From Streptomyces uncialis (GTDB lineage Bacteria; Actinomycetota; Actinomycetes; Streptomycetales; Streptomycetaceae): a stretch of DNA of 64,000 nucleotides. Position 1 is the first letter of the stretch; the number at the start of each line of letters is the position of its first letter. Below the pieces are notes generated by a model. The model did no database searches. It worked only from the letters and a program-made list of their open reading frames with translations, and was not told where the DNA came from. The translations under genes and the position numbers were made by a program. Location: NCBI RefSeq assembly GCF_036250755.1, contig NZ_CP109583.1:2170001-2234000 (forward strand), given 5' to 3'. Positions 41,870-50,885 of the stretch are shown here, one piece after another.

Positions 41870-42301
41870 ATGCCACGACGAGCGAGCACCACCAAGGGGG
41901 GCCGGCGCGGGGGCGGCCGGCCGCAGCGGCGCAAGGATGTCCTGCACGGCAGGGGCGGCGAGCGCGGTGACGCGTTCCGCTGTGTCGGCTGCCGTCTCGA
42001 CGTGCCGCTGATCGCGCCCGGTACCGCCCATCGCAACCACTGTCCGCACTGTCTGGCCAGCCTGCATGTGGACGGCCGGACCCCGGGTGACCGGGCCTCC
42101 CGGTGCCGGGGGCGGATGGACCCGCTGAGTCTGTCCGTCCGGGCGGACGGGGAATGGCTGGTCATCCATCAGTGCGGGGCCTGCGGTGAGCTGAGCGCCA
42201 ACCGGATCGCCGGGGACGACAACCCCCTCCCCCTGCTCCGCCTGGCAACCCGCCCCCTGACCGCCCCACCCACACCACTCCGAGCCCTCCTGTCCCTGTA
42301 G
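41870..42301 (+). CDS. RNHCP domain protein 2
   Basis: This 143-residue paralogue of the preceding protein has a basic Gly/Arg-rich N-terminus (RRASTTKGGRRGGGRPQRRK) that could bind nucleic acid, followed by FRCVGCRLDV, HRNHCPHCLASLHVD and HQCGACGEL, i.e. the same pattern of cysteine pairs. ATG 41870 follows GAGGAGAGGA. The two genes form a short operon before a repeat-rich kilobase. Confidence 0.85.
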   Translation: MPRRASTTKGGRRGGGRPQRRKDVLHGRGGERGDAFRCVGCRLDVPLIAPGTAHRNHCPHCLASLHVDGRTPGDRASRCRGRMDPLSLSVRADGEWLVIHQCGACGELSANRIAGDDNPLPLLRLATRPLTAPPTPLRALLSL

Positions 42302-42393
42302 AACGCGGGCCGCCTTCGCTCGCGCCCCTGGGCTACCTGTGCTGAACGCACTTGTTCCCGCACAGGTCACTCGTGCCCCGCGCCCCTGGGTTA

Positions 42394-42527
42394 CCTGTGC
42401 TGGGCGTACGTCGTTCCTGCACAGGTACTCGTCGTTTTCGCGCAGTTCCCCGCGCCCCTTTTGGGGCGCCCCTTGCGGTAGCTGTTCGGGTGCGGGTCGC
42501 CCTTGGTTGCTCGCGCAGTTCCCCGCA
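42394..42527 (+). repeat. ~133-bp direct repeat, unit 1
   Basis: The unit runs from CCTGTGCTGGGCGTACGTCG to TTCCCCGC and is repeated at 42557-42688 with only a few changes (for example one T fewer in the CCTTTTGG stretch). Each unit contains a CCTGTGC/GCACAGG inverted repeat and a GGCGCCCC hairpin. Confidence 0.85.
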
Positions 42528-42556
42528 GGTCGCCTTCGCTCGCGCCCCCGAGGTTT

Positions 42557-42688
42557 CCTGTGCTGGGCGTACGTCGTTCCTGCACAGGTACTCGTCGTTT
42601 TCGCGCAGTTCCCCGCGCCCCTTTGGGGCGCCCCTTGCGGTAGCTGTTCGGGTGCGGGTCGCCCTTGGTCGCTCGCGCAGTTCCCCGC
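42557..42688 (+). repeat. ~133-bp direct repeat, unit 2
   Basis: This is the second unit, about 161-163 bp after the first. It ends next to a further GCGCAGTTCCCC element. Confidence 0.85.
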
Positions 42689-42738
42689 GCCCCTGAAGGG
42701 GCGCCCACCTGGGGCTGTCCTGAGTCTGCTGGGACGGG

Positions 42739-42934
42739 GTTGAACCATCCTCCTCGTGCAGGCGCTTGGCTGCGGGAGGGGGTGGGCGGGAATCTCTGCC
42801 CGCAGACTCCGATGCTCTTCAGTAGAGCAACTGGACGTCGTACCGAGCGCGTTGGAGCGAGGACGGAGAATCCCGACCGGCCCCGCCCCGAAGAACAAAC
42901 AGGACGCGCCCCAAAGGGGCGCGGGGAACTGCGC
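42739..42934 (+). repeat. Dispersed core repeat, copy 1
   Basis: This ~196-bp core runs from GTTGAACC to GGGGAACTGCGC. It is found again as its reverse complement at 60173-60369 with about the same length. The best-conserved stretch includes CTGCGGGAGGGGGTGGGCGG, AATCTCTGC, CGCAGACTCCGATGCTCTTC and GAGGACGGAGAATCCCGACC. Conservation exceeds that of the flanks, so it may be a small mobile or RNA-coding element. Confidence 0.75.
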
Positions 42935-43385
42935 AAAAACGAGAACAGGCCCGCACCCGAAAAGCGACAGCAAGGGGGCAGCATCCAGGGGCGCGGGGAA
43001 CTGCGCAAAACCACCGAGCGACAGCACAGGAACAAGCGCGTCCACCCGGACAGACCTAGGAAGCGCAAGCAAAGGCGACCCGCGGGGAACCGCGAAACCA
43101 CCGAGCGACGGCACAGCAAGGAAGGACGCCCAGCACAGGGCGACCTCGGAAGCGCAAGCGAAGGCGACCCGCGCCCGCCACCGTCGCCACGACCCCGTGA
43201 CCGGTGTCCGCGCCCCCGCACAGAGGGCACGACCACCATCGCCGGGCGCGGCCCGACTGCCATACCCGGTTGATGTTGGCCCAGGCTTGGGCGATACTCC
43301 ACATCTTCCGCCTTCTTTTGCTATGCCCTGATCAGCTTTTTAGATCGCTTTTGGTGATCCCCGTCCCCTGGGAGACAACTGCCCG

Positions 43386-45023
43386 ATGGGCGCCACCCTG
43401 CGTGCCGCGCGAGCCCTGCTGCTGCTCGTCGGCTTCCACCTCCTCGGGTTCGCCCTCCTGGCGATCCTCGCGGGGGCCAACGCCGTACTGCTCCTGTGGG
43501 AGCCCACGGTCGTCACCCTCCTGCTGCACGCGGTCACCGTCGTGCTCGCCGTACCCGTGCTGCGGGGCGTGTTCCTGCTGCGGCTGCCCCGGCGGGACGA
43601 GCCGGGGGGACTGCGGGTCACCGCCGAGGACGAGCCGCGGCTGTGGCGCGTGGTCGGGGAGCTGGCGGAGCGGCTGGACACGGGCGCGCCCTCGGAGATC
43701 GTGCTGACCGGCGAGGTCGCCGCGACCGTACGGGAGCGTTCCCGGCTGCTCGGGCTGCTGCCGGGCAAGCGGCGGCTGGAGCTCGGGCTGCCGCTCGTCC
43801 AGGGCCTCGGGGAGGCCCAGTTGCGGGCCGTCCTCGCCCATGAGCTGGGGCATTTCGCGGAGCACGGCACCCGGTTCGCCCCGGCCACGGTCCGCACCCG
43901 GACCCGGTTGCTGCGTACGGTCGCGCACTTCGGTACCCGGGAACGCGCGAAGCGGGAACGCGACCGCGAGCGGGCGACACGCAAGGCCGCGGAAGCCGCG
44001 GCCCAGGGCAACGAGGACGGACGGCTGCGCCAGGAGCGCAAGGCGGAGCGGGCGGAGCGCGGCTCCCGCAGGACGTACCGGGTGATGACGCGGATGTACA
44101 CGCTGTACGCGCGGCTGGGCCTGCGGGCAACCCTGGCCGCGGCCCGCCGCCATGAGCTCGCCGCGGACCTGGCCGCCGCGCGGATCGCCGGCCGGGACGC
44201 GAGCGTGTCGGCGCTGCGGGAGATCCCCGTGCTGGAGGCGGCGTACGAGCATTACACCGGCCGCTATCTGTCGCTGGGCGTGGACTCGGAGCTGCTGCCC
44301 CCGCGCGGTGAGGTGTTCGGCGGTTTCGGTGCGCTGCTGTCGGCCCGCACCCTGGATCTGCTGCGGATGCGCGACGGGCTCGGGACACCCGCCCCGGCAC
44401 GCCACGACGCCCATCCGCCGCTCGCGGAGCGGGTGCGCCGGATCGGGGAGCTGCCCGCCGACGGCAGGACCGACGAGGGCGCGGGCGCCGCGCTGGACCT
44501 GCTGGCCGACCCGGGCCGCACCCTCGCGGAGCTGGAGGACGCGGCGCTGACGCCGGAACTGCTGGCGCTGCCGCGCACGGACAGCTGGCAGGACCTCCTG
44601 GAGCGGTCCATGGAGCGCGAGATGCGCGAGTTCGACTCCCCGCTGCACCACGCCCTGGCCCGCTACACCGGCCGTCCGCCGACCCTGTCCGCGCTGCTCG
44701 GGGTGATCGACGAGGGCAGGCTGTGGCGGGTCGCGCAGCGGCTGCCGCTGTCGGACGAGGCGACGGCCGCGCGCGGCCGGGCCTTCCGGGAGTTCGTCCG
44801 GCCCTCGCTGCGGGACGCGATGAGCGGGATGGCGCTGGCGGAGCTGGCCGCGCACGGGCTGCTGCGCTGGGAGTTCTCCTGGGAGACGGCACCCCGGGTG
44901 CTGGTGCCCGGCGACGGCCCCGATCTGGACGCGGCCGTCGAGGCGGCCCTCGCCGATGTCCCGGACACCGGCCCGCTGCGGGCCCTGCTGCCGCACGCGG
45001 GCACCGCGGACCCCCTGCACTGA
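43386..45023 (+). CDS. M48-type membrane metalloprotease
   Basis: This 545-residue protein has two N-terminal membrane helices (~5-60) and an M48-like protease domain with the zinc motif HELGHF (~155-160). A long basic, Arg/Glu-rich helix (~180-225), probably coiled coil, follows, and RRHELAADLAAA (~255) supplies the glutamate third ligand of the M48 type. The C-terminal ~250 residues are helical without a recognised domain. ATG 43386 follows GGGAGA. Such proteins take part in membrane-protein quality control in known cases; the substrate here is unknown. Confidence 0.8.
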   Translation: MGATLRAARALLLLVGFHLLGFALLAILAGANAVLLLWEPTVVTLLLHAVTVVLAVPVLRGVFLLRLPRRDEPGGLRVTAEDEPRLWRVVGELAERLDTGAPSEIVLTGEVAATVRERSRLLGLLPGKRRLELGLPLVQGLGEAQLRAVLAHELGHFAEHGTRFAPATVRTRTRLLRTVAHFGTRERAKRERDRERATRKAAEAAAQGNEDGRLRQERKAERAERGSRRTYRVMTRMYTLYARLGLRATLAAARRHELAADLAAARIAGRDASVSALREIPVLEAAYEHYTGRYLSLGVDSELLPPRGEVFGGFGALLSARTLDLLRMRDGLGTPAPARHDAHPPLAERVRRIGELPADGRTDEGAGAALDLLADPGRTLAELEDAALTPELLALPRTDSWQDLLERSMEREMREFDSPLHHALARYTGRPPTLSALLGVIDEGRLWRVAQRLPLSDEATAARGRAFREFVRPSLRDAMSGMALAELAAHGLLRWEFSWETAPRVLVPGDGPDLDAAVEAALADVPDTGPLRALLPHAGTADPLH

Positions 45024-45193
45024 CCACGCCCCACCGCGCACTCCCCGCACCGCCCGCGTCACCCGCCGCCCACCCCCGCGCTGAACCCGCGTCACCACCG
45101 CGCACGACCGCCCCACTCACCCCGCCTCGCCCCGTCCCCACCCCGCCGCGCCCCCGAACGCCGTACCCCCGCTCTCACGAAAGCGATCCACCC

Positions 45194-46309
45194 TTGTCAA
45201 CTCTCACCTGGGTTCTGCTCATCGTCCTGGTCCCCGTCGCGCTCGTGGTGGTCGGATTCGGGCTGTACATGCTGAAGGCCGTCGTCCAGGGCGCCCTCGA
45301 AGGCTGGCGCTCCGGGAAGGAGGACGACGACGACGCGTACGAGTCCCCCGACGAGGTGCTGGCGCAGGGTTTCCTGCCCATGGAGCGGCAGAACACCGAC
45401 CGGCGCGAGGCCGACTCCCCCGAGCGGTCCCGGGCGCTCGCCGCCGTGAAGGGCGGCGACTGGAAGGCCGCCGCCGCGCTGATGGACGCGGCCGGCCGTG
45501 ACTGGCAGGCCCGCACCGACCTCACGTACCAGCTGGGCGATCTCGCGGCGGACGACGACAGCTGGCTGCTGGCCTGGGAGAACGAGCGGCCCGACGACCC
45601 GACGGCCGCGCTGCTGCGGGCCAGGAGCACGGTGGGGCTCGCCTGGAACATCCGGGGCAGCAGACGCGCCAAGTACACGACCGGTGAGCAGTTCGAGGGC
45701 TTCCACCGCACGCTGGCCCGCTCCCGGGAGGAGCACGCGCGGGCGGCCGAGCTGGCGCCCGACGACCCGACGCCGTACATCAGCGAGTTGGACACGGCGA
45801 AGGGGCTCGGCTATCCGAACGCCGAGGTGGACCGGCTCTGGGACGAGATCGCGGCCCGGGCCCCGCACCACTTCATGGCGCACTACTCGGCGCTCCAGTA
45901 CTGGTGCAAGAAGTGGGGCGGTTCGGAGACCCTGGCGCGGGACTTCGCGGCGCGGGCGGCCGAGAGCGCCCCGCTGGGCAGTCTGCTGACGGCGCTGCCG
46001 CTGTTCGCGCACTTCGAGCACGACGAGTCGGAGGACACCGAGGCGGACCGCACCCCCCGGATGCGGGCGCTGGTCGACGCGGCCCTCGCGGACGCGGCGG
46101 CGGCCGACCCGGCGCATCCCCAGCTGTCCGGGGTGCGGCACATCCTGGCGTTCTATCTCTCGATCCAGGACCGGGACAAGGCGGCGGCGGAGCTGTTCCG
46201 GCTGGTGGACGGGCATGTCGGGGTCGTCCCGTGGAGCTACCGGGGCGACCCGGCGCTGGCGTACGTGAAGCTGCGGGACGCCACGGTGCTCGCGGCGGCG
46301 GAGGACTGA
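45194..46309 (+). CDS. Membrane-anchored helical-repeat protein (DUF4034-like)
   Basis: This ~371-residue protein has one N-terminal membrane helix (LTWVLLIVLVPVALVVVGFG) and a soluble helical part. Stretches such as LLRARSTVGLAWNIRG, HARAAELAPDDPTPYISEL and WCKKWGGSETLARDFAARAAE resemble DUF4034 proteins. The start is uncertain: TTG 45194 precedes the membrane helix but has only a weak ribosome binding site. It lies 170 bp after the M48-type protease gene and may be coexpressed with it. The function is unknown. Confidence 0.65.
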   Translation: MSTLTWVLLIVLVPVALVVVGFGLYMLKAVVQGALEGWRSGKEDDDDAYESPDEVLAQGFLPMERQNTDRREADSPERSRALAAVKGGDWKAAAALMDAAGRDWQARTDLTYQLGDLAADDDSWLLAWENERPDDPTAALLRARSTVGLAWNIRGSRRAKYTTGEQFEGFHRTLARSREEHARAAELAPDDPTPYISELDTAKGLGYPNAEVDRLWDEIAARAPHHFMAHYSALQYWCKKWGGSETLARDFAARAAESAPLGSLLTALPLFAHFEHDESEDTEADRTPRMRALVDAALADAAAADPAHPQLSGVRHILAFYLSIQDRDKAAAELFRLVDGHVGVVPWSYRGDPALAYVKLRDATVLAAAED

Positions 46310-46326
46310 GCCGGGGAGAGGTCCGC

Positions 46327-46381
46327 CGACGGCCGTCCGGTACGGGTTCCCACCGCGGGGGCCCGTACCGGACGGCCGTCG
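46327..46381. terminator. 20-bp perfect terminator hairpin between convergent genes
   Basis: Arms 46327-46346 and 46362-46381 pair without mismatch (CGACGGCCGTCCGGTACGGG and its complement) around a 15-nt loop. It sits in the 75-bp gap between the helical-repeat gene and aztD and can stop transcription from both sides. Confidence 0.9.
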
Positions 46382-46384
46382 TCG

Positions 46385-47578
46385 TCAGGCGCCCGTCAGT
46401 TCGTTGGGGATGTGCGGGAGCCGTACCGGGGTGCCGCGTTCGGCGGATTCGAGGTCGACGGTGTGCAGCCGCTTGCCCGCCGGGTCGGTGATGTACGCGG
46501 TGTGGTCGCGGACGAACAGGGACGGGCGGGGACGCTGCCAGTCGAGGGGCTCGCGCCACGGGTCGAGGACCGGGACGCGCCGGGTGACCTTGCCGGTGCC
46601 GGGGTCGATGATGTGCAGCGCGCCGTCGGTGCCGAGGACCAGCGCCTCACCGTGCGGTCCCCGGCCCAGCGAGCGGAAGGTGTAGCTGGTGCCGAGGTCG
46701 ACGAGGGTGAGACGGCCGGTGGCGGTGTCGATGAGGGACACCTTCTCGGGGCGTTCGAGTTCGGCGTCGGGGTCCTGCTTGTAGTCGCCGAGGACGACCG
46801 CGGAGTGCTCGCTCCCGGCCTGGTTGCCGATCCTGCCGTACGGGGTGGGGCTGTCGACCTTGGTGATCCGGCCGTCACGCACGACGAGCGCGCCGTCCTC
46901 GCAGCCGACGACGACGGCTCCGCCCCGGGCGGTGGCCTCGCCGTGCACCCCGGGGCACTTGTCGCTGCGGGCGATCACCGCACGGTCCTTGTCGAGGAGT
47001 TCGATCCCGGTGCGTTCCTCCTCGGTGCCGAGGGTGCTGACGAGTTCCCCGCCGGGGAGGGTGACGGCCACCCCGTGGTGCGGCCGGGCGGCGCGGTAGG
47101 TGTCGGTGGGGGGCTTCTTCTCCCCGGCGGGCAGATCGCGCAGCGCGGCGGGGTCGAACAGGGTGACCTCGCCGGAGCCGTCCGCGAACAGGGCGGTGCG
47201 GCCCGCGTGATGGACGACATGGCCCGGGTCGGCGGCCGGGAAGCGGATACCGGTGAGCGCGGGCGCGGCGGCGTCGAGGGCGCGGAAGCCGTCGGCCTCG
47301 GAGACGAGGACATGGCGGCCGTCACCGGCCGGGTTGACCCGCAGGAACCCGGGCAGCGGCAGATCGGCGGCGACCTTCAGGGTGTCGCCGCGCAGGACGA
47401 GGAGGCCGCCGTCGTAGCTGGCGACGAGCGGGTCGGGCACGGTCGCGGCGGGTGCCTTGGCGGCGGGCCGCTGAGCGCGGGAGCCGCCGTCCTGTTCGCC
47501 GCAGGCGGTCAGGGTGAGGGAGAGGGCGAGCAGCGCGGAGAGTCCGGCGGCCGTCCGGGGGGTCGTTGGATGACGCAT
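46385..47578 (-). CDS. aztD: AztD-like zinc metallochaperone lipoprotein (1)
   Basis: This 397-residue lipoprotein (lipobox TLTAC, Cys ~26) has the beta-propeller sequence pattern of AztD, the chaperone that hands zinc to the binding protein AztC. It keeps the AztD segment KCPGVHGEATARGGAVVVGCEDG (by position ~205-227), with a Cys pair and a HisGly, but lacks a His-rich N-terminal stretch. It is the last gene of the operon aztB-aztD2-aztC-aztD. The second AztD-like protein at 48557-49801 has the complementary set of features. Confidence 0.82.
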   Translation of the reverse strand: MRHPTTPRTAAGLSALLALSLTLTACGEQDGGSRAQRPAAKAPAATVPDPLVASYDGGLLVLRGDTLKVAADLPLPGFLRVNPAGDGRHVLVSEADGFRALDAAAPALTGIRFPAADPGHVVHHAGRTALFADGSGEVTLFDPAALRDLPAGEKKPPTDTYRAARPHHGVAVTLPGGELVSTLGTEEERTGIELLDKDRAVIARSDKCPGVHGEATARGGAVVVGCEDGALVVRDGRITKVDSPTPYGRIGNQAGSEHSAVVLGDYKQDPDAELERPEKVSLIDTATGRLTLVDLGTSYTFRSLGRGPHGEALVLGTDGALHIIDPGTGKVTRRVPVLDPWREPLDWQRPRPSLFVRDHTAYITDPAGKRLHTVDLESAERGTPVRLPHIPNELTGA

Positions 47579-47621
47579 GGTCGGGTGTTTCCTTTCGGGC
47601 CGCCCGGCGGGCGGCGAGGGG

Positions 47622-48560
47622 TCAGCGGGAGGTCAGGGCGGCGGTGATCGCGCGGGTGTTGGCGCGCATCATGGCCAGGTAGGTGGGGGCGCCGCCGTCG
47701 GGTCCGGTGAGGGACTCGGTGTACAGCGGGACCACGGAGACGCCGAGTCCGGTCTCGTCGCGCAGCACCCGGGCGAGCCGGTCGGGCTGCGCGGCGCCGG
47801 TGAAGACGGCGGGTACGTCCGCCGCGCGGATCGCGTCGGCGAGGGACTTCAGGTCGGACGCGCTGGGTGAGGCGAGGGTGCTGCCGCCGGGGATGACGGC
47901 GCCGACGACGGTGAAGCCGAAGCGCTGGGCGAGATAGCCGAAGACATGGTGGTCGGTGACGAGCCGGCGGCGTTCGGCGGGCAGCGCGCCGAAGGCGGTA
48001 CGCATCTCGGAGCCGAGCTGGTCGATGTCCCGTCCGTAGCGTGCCGCGTTGTCCCGTACCCGGCCGGGGTCGACGCCTTCGACATCGGCGGCGATCCGGT
48101 CGGCGATGAGCGTCACGGCGGTGCGGACCCGCTGGGGGTCGGTCCAGAAGTGCGGGTCGGGCTGTCCGGCCCCGTCACCGCCCCGGTGGTCGATGGGGTC
48201 GACGGCGGGGGCGACGGCGAGCACGGGGACGCCGTCGTCCTGGGCGGCGCGGACATGGTGCTGGACGTTCTCCTCCAGGCCGAGTCCGTTGTGGACGACG
48301 AGGTCGGCCTGTTCGAGGCGGGCGGCCTGCGGGGCGGACACCCCGAACGAGTGGGGGTCGGTGCCGGTCGGCATCAGGACGGTGACCTCGGCCTCGTCAC
48401 CGGCGATCTCCCGGGTGATGTCCCCGAGGATGTCGGTGGTGACCACGACGCCGGGCCGGTCCTGCCGTTCGGTGGCGCAGGAGGTGAGCGTGGCGGCGGT
48501 GACCGCGCACAGCAGCGCGGCGAGGGCGGTACGGCGGCCGGGGAGGCGGGGGCGGGTCAT
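47622..48560 (-). CDS. aztC: Zinc ABC importer, substrate-binding lipoprotein
   Basis: This 312-residue cluster A-I (ZnuA/AztC-type) binding protein has a lipobox TLTSC (Cys ~28). Metal ligands are visible: His in GTDPHSFGVS (~68), His in DPHFWTDP (~137), His in VTDHHVFGYLAQRFGF (~200) and an acidic residue near the C-terminus. The loop around 120-130 (DPIDHRGGDGAGQ) is short and has only one His. ATG 48560 overlaps the stop of the upstream AztD-like gene by 4 bp. Confidence 0.9.
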   Translation of the reverse strand: MTRPRLPGRRTALAALLCAVTAATLTSCATERQDRPGVVVTTDILGDITREIAGDEAEVTVLMPTGTDPHSFGVSAPQAARLEQADLVVHNGLGLEENVQHHVRAAQDDGVPVLAVAPAVDPIDHRGGDGAGQPDPHFWTDPQRVRTAVTLIADRIAADVEGVDPGRVRDNAARYGRDIDQLGSEMRTAFGALPAERRRLVTDHHVFGYLAQRFGFTVVGAVIPGGSTLASPSASDLKSLADAIRAADVPAVFTGAAQPDRLARVLRDETGLGVSVVPLYTESLTGPDGGAPTYLAMMRANTRAITAALTSR

Positions 48561-49801
48561 CGTCCGGTCTCCACGAGGTGGGTGGGGCTGAAGCCGAGCC
48601 GCAGGACGCGGGCGACCCGCAGTCCGTCACTGAAGTCGATCTCGTGGACGCGGTCGCCCCCGGGGTCGTTGACGTAGGCGCGGTCGGAGTCGACGGCGAC
48701 GACGGCGGTGGCCCCCGCGCCGGAGGGGTCCTTCAGCAGCGCGCGGGACGCCGTGCGGCGGCCGGTCGCGGGGTCGTACGCCCGCAGCACGCCGTCCGTG
48801 CCGAGCGCGAGCACCGGGGTGCCCTCGCCCGCCGTGTTGACGGCGGCGACGGGTCCGGTGCGGATCAGGGTCCACCGGCGGGCCGTCACATCGAGGACCC
48901 ACACCGCGTCCTCGCCGGAGCGTGCGGTGAGGGTGGTGGCGCCGGGCCGGTGGTCGAAGCGGGTCGCGCGCTCGCCGGGCGCGACGGGCCGTCCGTACGG
49001 GACGCGTTGGGCGGTGAGGTCGCCGTCCTCGCCGCTGACGATCAGCGCGCCGTCGGCGCAGCCGAGGACCGCGCCGCGGCGGGTGACGGTGGCCGCGCGC
49101 GGTGCGCGGCAGCGCTCGTCGAGGACGGTGACGGTCTTCCCGGTGCGGTCGCGTACCTCGACGGTGTCCCGGCCGGGGCCCGTGCCGGGTACGAGGAGGT
49201 GACCTTGGTAGGGCACGACGGGGGCCGCCGTACCGAGCCGCAGCGCGCGCTCCCCGCCGGGGGCGGCGGAGGTCGGCGCGGGGCGGGTGAGGAGTCGGGT
49301 GGTGCCGTCCGCGCCGGTGACGGCGGTGACCGTGGCGTCGGTGTGGATCCGGTGCGGGGGCCGGACGGGTACGGGGTCCAGGGCGCGGGGCGTGGCCCGG
49401 TAGTGATGGACGTGGTCGCCGTGGTCGACGGTCCAGCCGCCGCTGTCGACGACCGTGAGGCCCTTCGGGGTGCTCAGATACGCGTAGCGGCCGTCGCCGG
49501 TCATCGCGCGCACCCCGGGCGCGCGGCCGGTCGCGGTGACCTCGCCGGTGACGAGGTCCAGGACATGGACGGCGCCGCTGCCGCCGTCGGCGAGCACCAG
49601 CCGGGACTGGGCCTCGCCGGTCTCCTCGGCCCCTTCGACGTGGCCGTGCGGCCGGGCTCCGGCGGATTCGGTGCGGTCGGTGCCGGGCGGGGTGGGGGTG
49701 GTCCCGCAGGCGGTGAGGGCGGTCAGGGTGGTCAGGGCGAGGCCGAGCGCGAGGGTGCGTGCGCGGGGACCCGCCGTACGTATCCGGTGCGTGGTGGTCA
49801 T
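48557..49801 (-). CDS. AztD-like zinc metallochaperone lipoprotein (2)
   Basis: This 414-residue lipoprotein (lipobox ALTAC, Cys ~32) is a second AztD-like beta-propeller. Unlike its neighbour it carries histidine clusters: HGHVEG (~52) and DHGDHVHHY (~127), likely zinc sites. In the segment where AztD has CPGVHGEA it has CRAPRAAT, so the HisGly is lost while the Cys pair (with GCADGALIV) remains. ATG 49801 overlaps the permease stop (ATGA), and its own stop overlaps aztC. A split of zinc-binding features between two paralogues is unusual. Confidence 0.78.
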   Translation of the reverse strand: MTTTHRIRTAGPRARTLALGLALTTLTALTACGTTPTPPGTDRTESAGARPHGHVEGAEETGEAQSRLVLADGGSGAVHVLDLVTGEVTATGRAPGVRAMTGDGRYAYLSTPKGLTVVDSGGWTVDHGDHVHHYRATPRALDPVPVRPPHRIHTDATVTAVTGADGTTRLLTRPAPTSAAPGGERALRLGTAAPVVPYQGHLLVPGTGPGRDTVEVRDRTGKTVTVLDERCRAPRAATVTRRGAVLGCADGALIVSGEDGDLTAQRVPYGRPVAPGERATRFDHRPGATTLTARSGEDAVWVLDVTARRWTLIRTGPVAAVNTAGEGTPVLALGTDGVLRAYDPATGRRTASRALLKDPSGAGATAVVAVDSDRAYVNDPGGDRVHEIDFSDGLRVARVLRLGFSPTHLVETGR

Positions 49802-50868
49802 CGGTCGGTACCGGTGTTCCTTCCCGGGAGCCGTGACGGTCCCGTTCGTACGTGTTCCTGAGCGGGTCGCTCGGGCGGTCGCGCGGTTTCCCGGTCCTCC
49901 GGTCCGCGCTCCTGGACGTGGCTGTCGGGTGCGGGTCGCTGGTGGGTGCGCGGTTCCTCGGGGCCCTGGGTCGTCGGCGCCCGGCCCGCCCGTTCCGGCG
50001 AAGCGCGCGGGAACACGTACGTCCGCACGCGCGGCGCCGCGGACCCGACGCCCGGACGGCCGCGTACCGCGAGGACCGCGGTCGACACCAGGAACTGGAG
50101 CACCGCGACCGCCGCGACACTCGCCCCCGCGGCGGTGCCGAGGTGCCACGACAGCAGCAGTCCGAGAAACGTCGCGCTCGCCCCGAGGCACGCCGCCGTC
50201 GCCATCACGGCCGGGATGCGCCGCGCCCAGGGCAGCGCGGTCGCGGGCGGTGCGATGAGCAGCCCGAGCACCAGCAGGGTTCCGACGACATGGAACGAGG
50301 CCACGATGGCGACGGTCAGCAGCCCGAGCAGGGCGGCGTGGGCGGCCCGGGGCCGCAGTCCGAGGGTGCGGGCCTTGCGTTCGTCGAAGGCGAGGGCGAC
50401 GAAGGCCCGGTGCCCCAGCGCGGTGACCGTCAGGGCGAGGACCGCCGCGAGGGCGAGCCGGACGAGGTCGGCGTCCCGGACGGCGAGCACGTCACCGAAG
50501 AGGAAGCCGGTCAGATCGACGGCGAAGGACGGCGAGCGGGACACCACGATGACCCCGAGGGAGAGCATCCCGACGAACAGCAGACCGATGCTGGTGTCCT
50601 GGGAGAGCCGGGGCACCCGTCCGACGGCGGTGACCCCGAGCGCCATGACCACCGCGCTGACGGCGGCCCCGGCGGCCGGCGGGCCGCCGAGCAGCGCGGC
50701 GACGGCGACACCGGGCAGCAGCCCGTGGGCCATCGCGTCCCCGAGGAACGCCATGCCCCGCAGCACGACCCAGGTGCCCGCCAGGGCGCAGATCAGTGAC
50801 ACGAGGATGCCGCCCCACAGGGCGCGTTGCACGAAGGCCACCTCGAAGGGCGCCGTGAGCCAGTCCAT
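49798..50868 (-). CDS. aztB: Zinc ABC importer, permease
   Basis: This 356-residue ZnuB/AztB-type permease has about eight membrane helices: WGGILVSLICALAGTWVVLRGMAFLGDAMAHGLLPGVAVA (~18-57 by position), QDTSIGLLFVGMLSLGVIV and VGTLLVLGLLIAPPATA. After the last helix (~275) comes a hydrophilic tail of ~80 residues rich in Arg/Pro/Glu with a few His, longer than usual. ATG 50868 was chosen; the longer frame would start inside the Zur operator. It heads the minus-strand operon. Confidence 0.88.
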   Translation of the reverse strand: MDWLTAPFEVAFVQRALWGGILVSLICALAGTWVVLRGMAFLGDAMAHGLLPGVAVAALLGGPPAAGAAVSAVVMALGVTAVGRVPRLSQDTSIGLLFVGMLSLGVIVVSRSPSFAVDLTGFLFGDVLAVRDADLVRLALAAVLALTVTALGHRAFVALAFDERKARTLGLRPRAAHAALLGLLTVAIVASFHVVGTLLVLGLLIAPPATALPWARRIPAVMATAACLGASATFLGLLLSWHLGTAAGASVAAVAVLQFLVSTAVLAVRGRPGVGSAAPRVRTYVFPRASPERAGRAPTTQGPEEPRTHQRPAPDSHVQERGPEDRETARPPERPAQEHVRTGPSRLPGRNTGTDR

Positions 50869-50885
50869 GAACCGGGACCCTATAA

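Larger units (their letters stand above)
42302..43385. repeat. Repeat-rich intergenic kilobase 1
   Basis: No gene is supported here. The stretch is a composite of short GC-rich repeats, chiefly GCGCAGTTCCCCGCGCCCC and its complement with adjoining CCCCTTTTGGGG-type hairpins. They point one way before about 42,740 and the opposite way after about 42,910. Two near-identical direct repeats lie at 42394-42527 and 42557-42688. A ~196-bp unique-looking core at 42739-42934 recurs inverted at 60173-60369. The GCGCAGTTCCCC element is widespread in Streptomyces intergenic DNA, as general knowledge. Confidence 0.8.

Noticed and set aside
42302..43270. CRISPR array in the repeat-rich kilobase
   Set aside because: Repeats are irregular in length and spacing, change orientation and contain hairpins. 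No cas gene is nearby.
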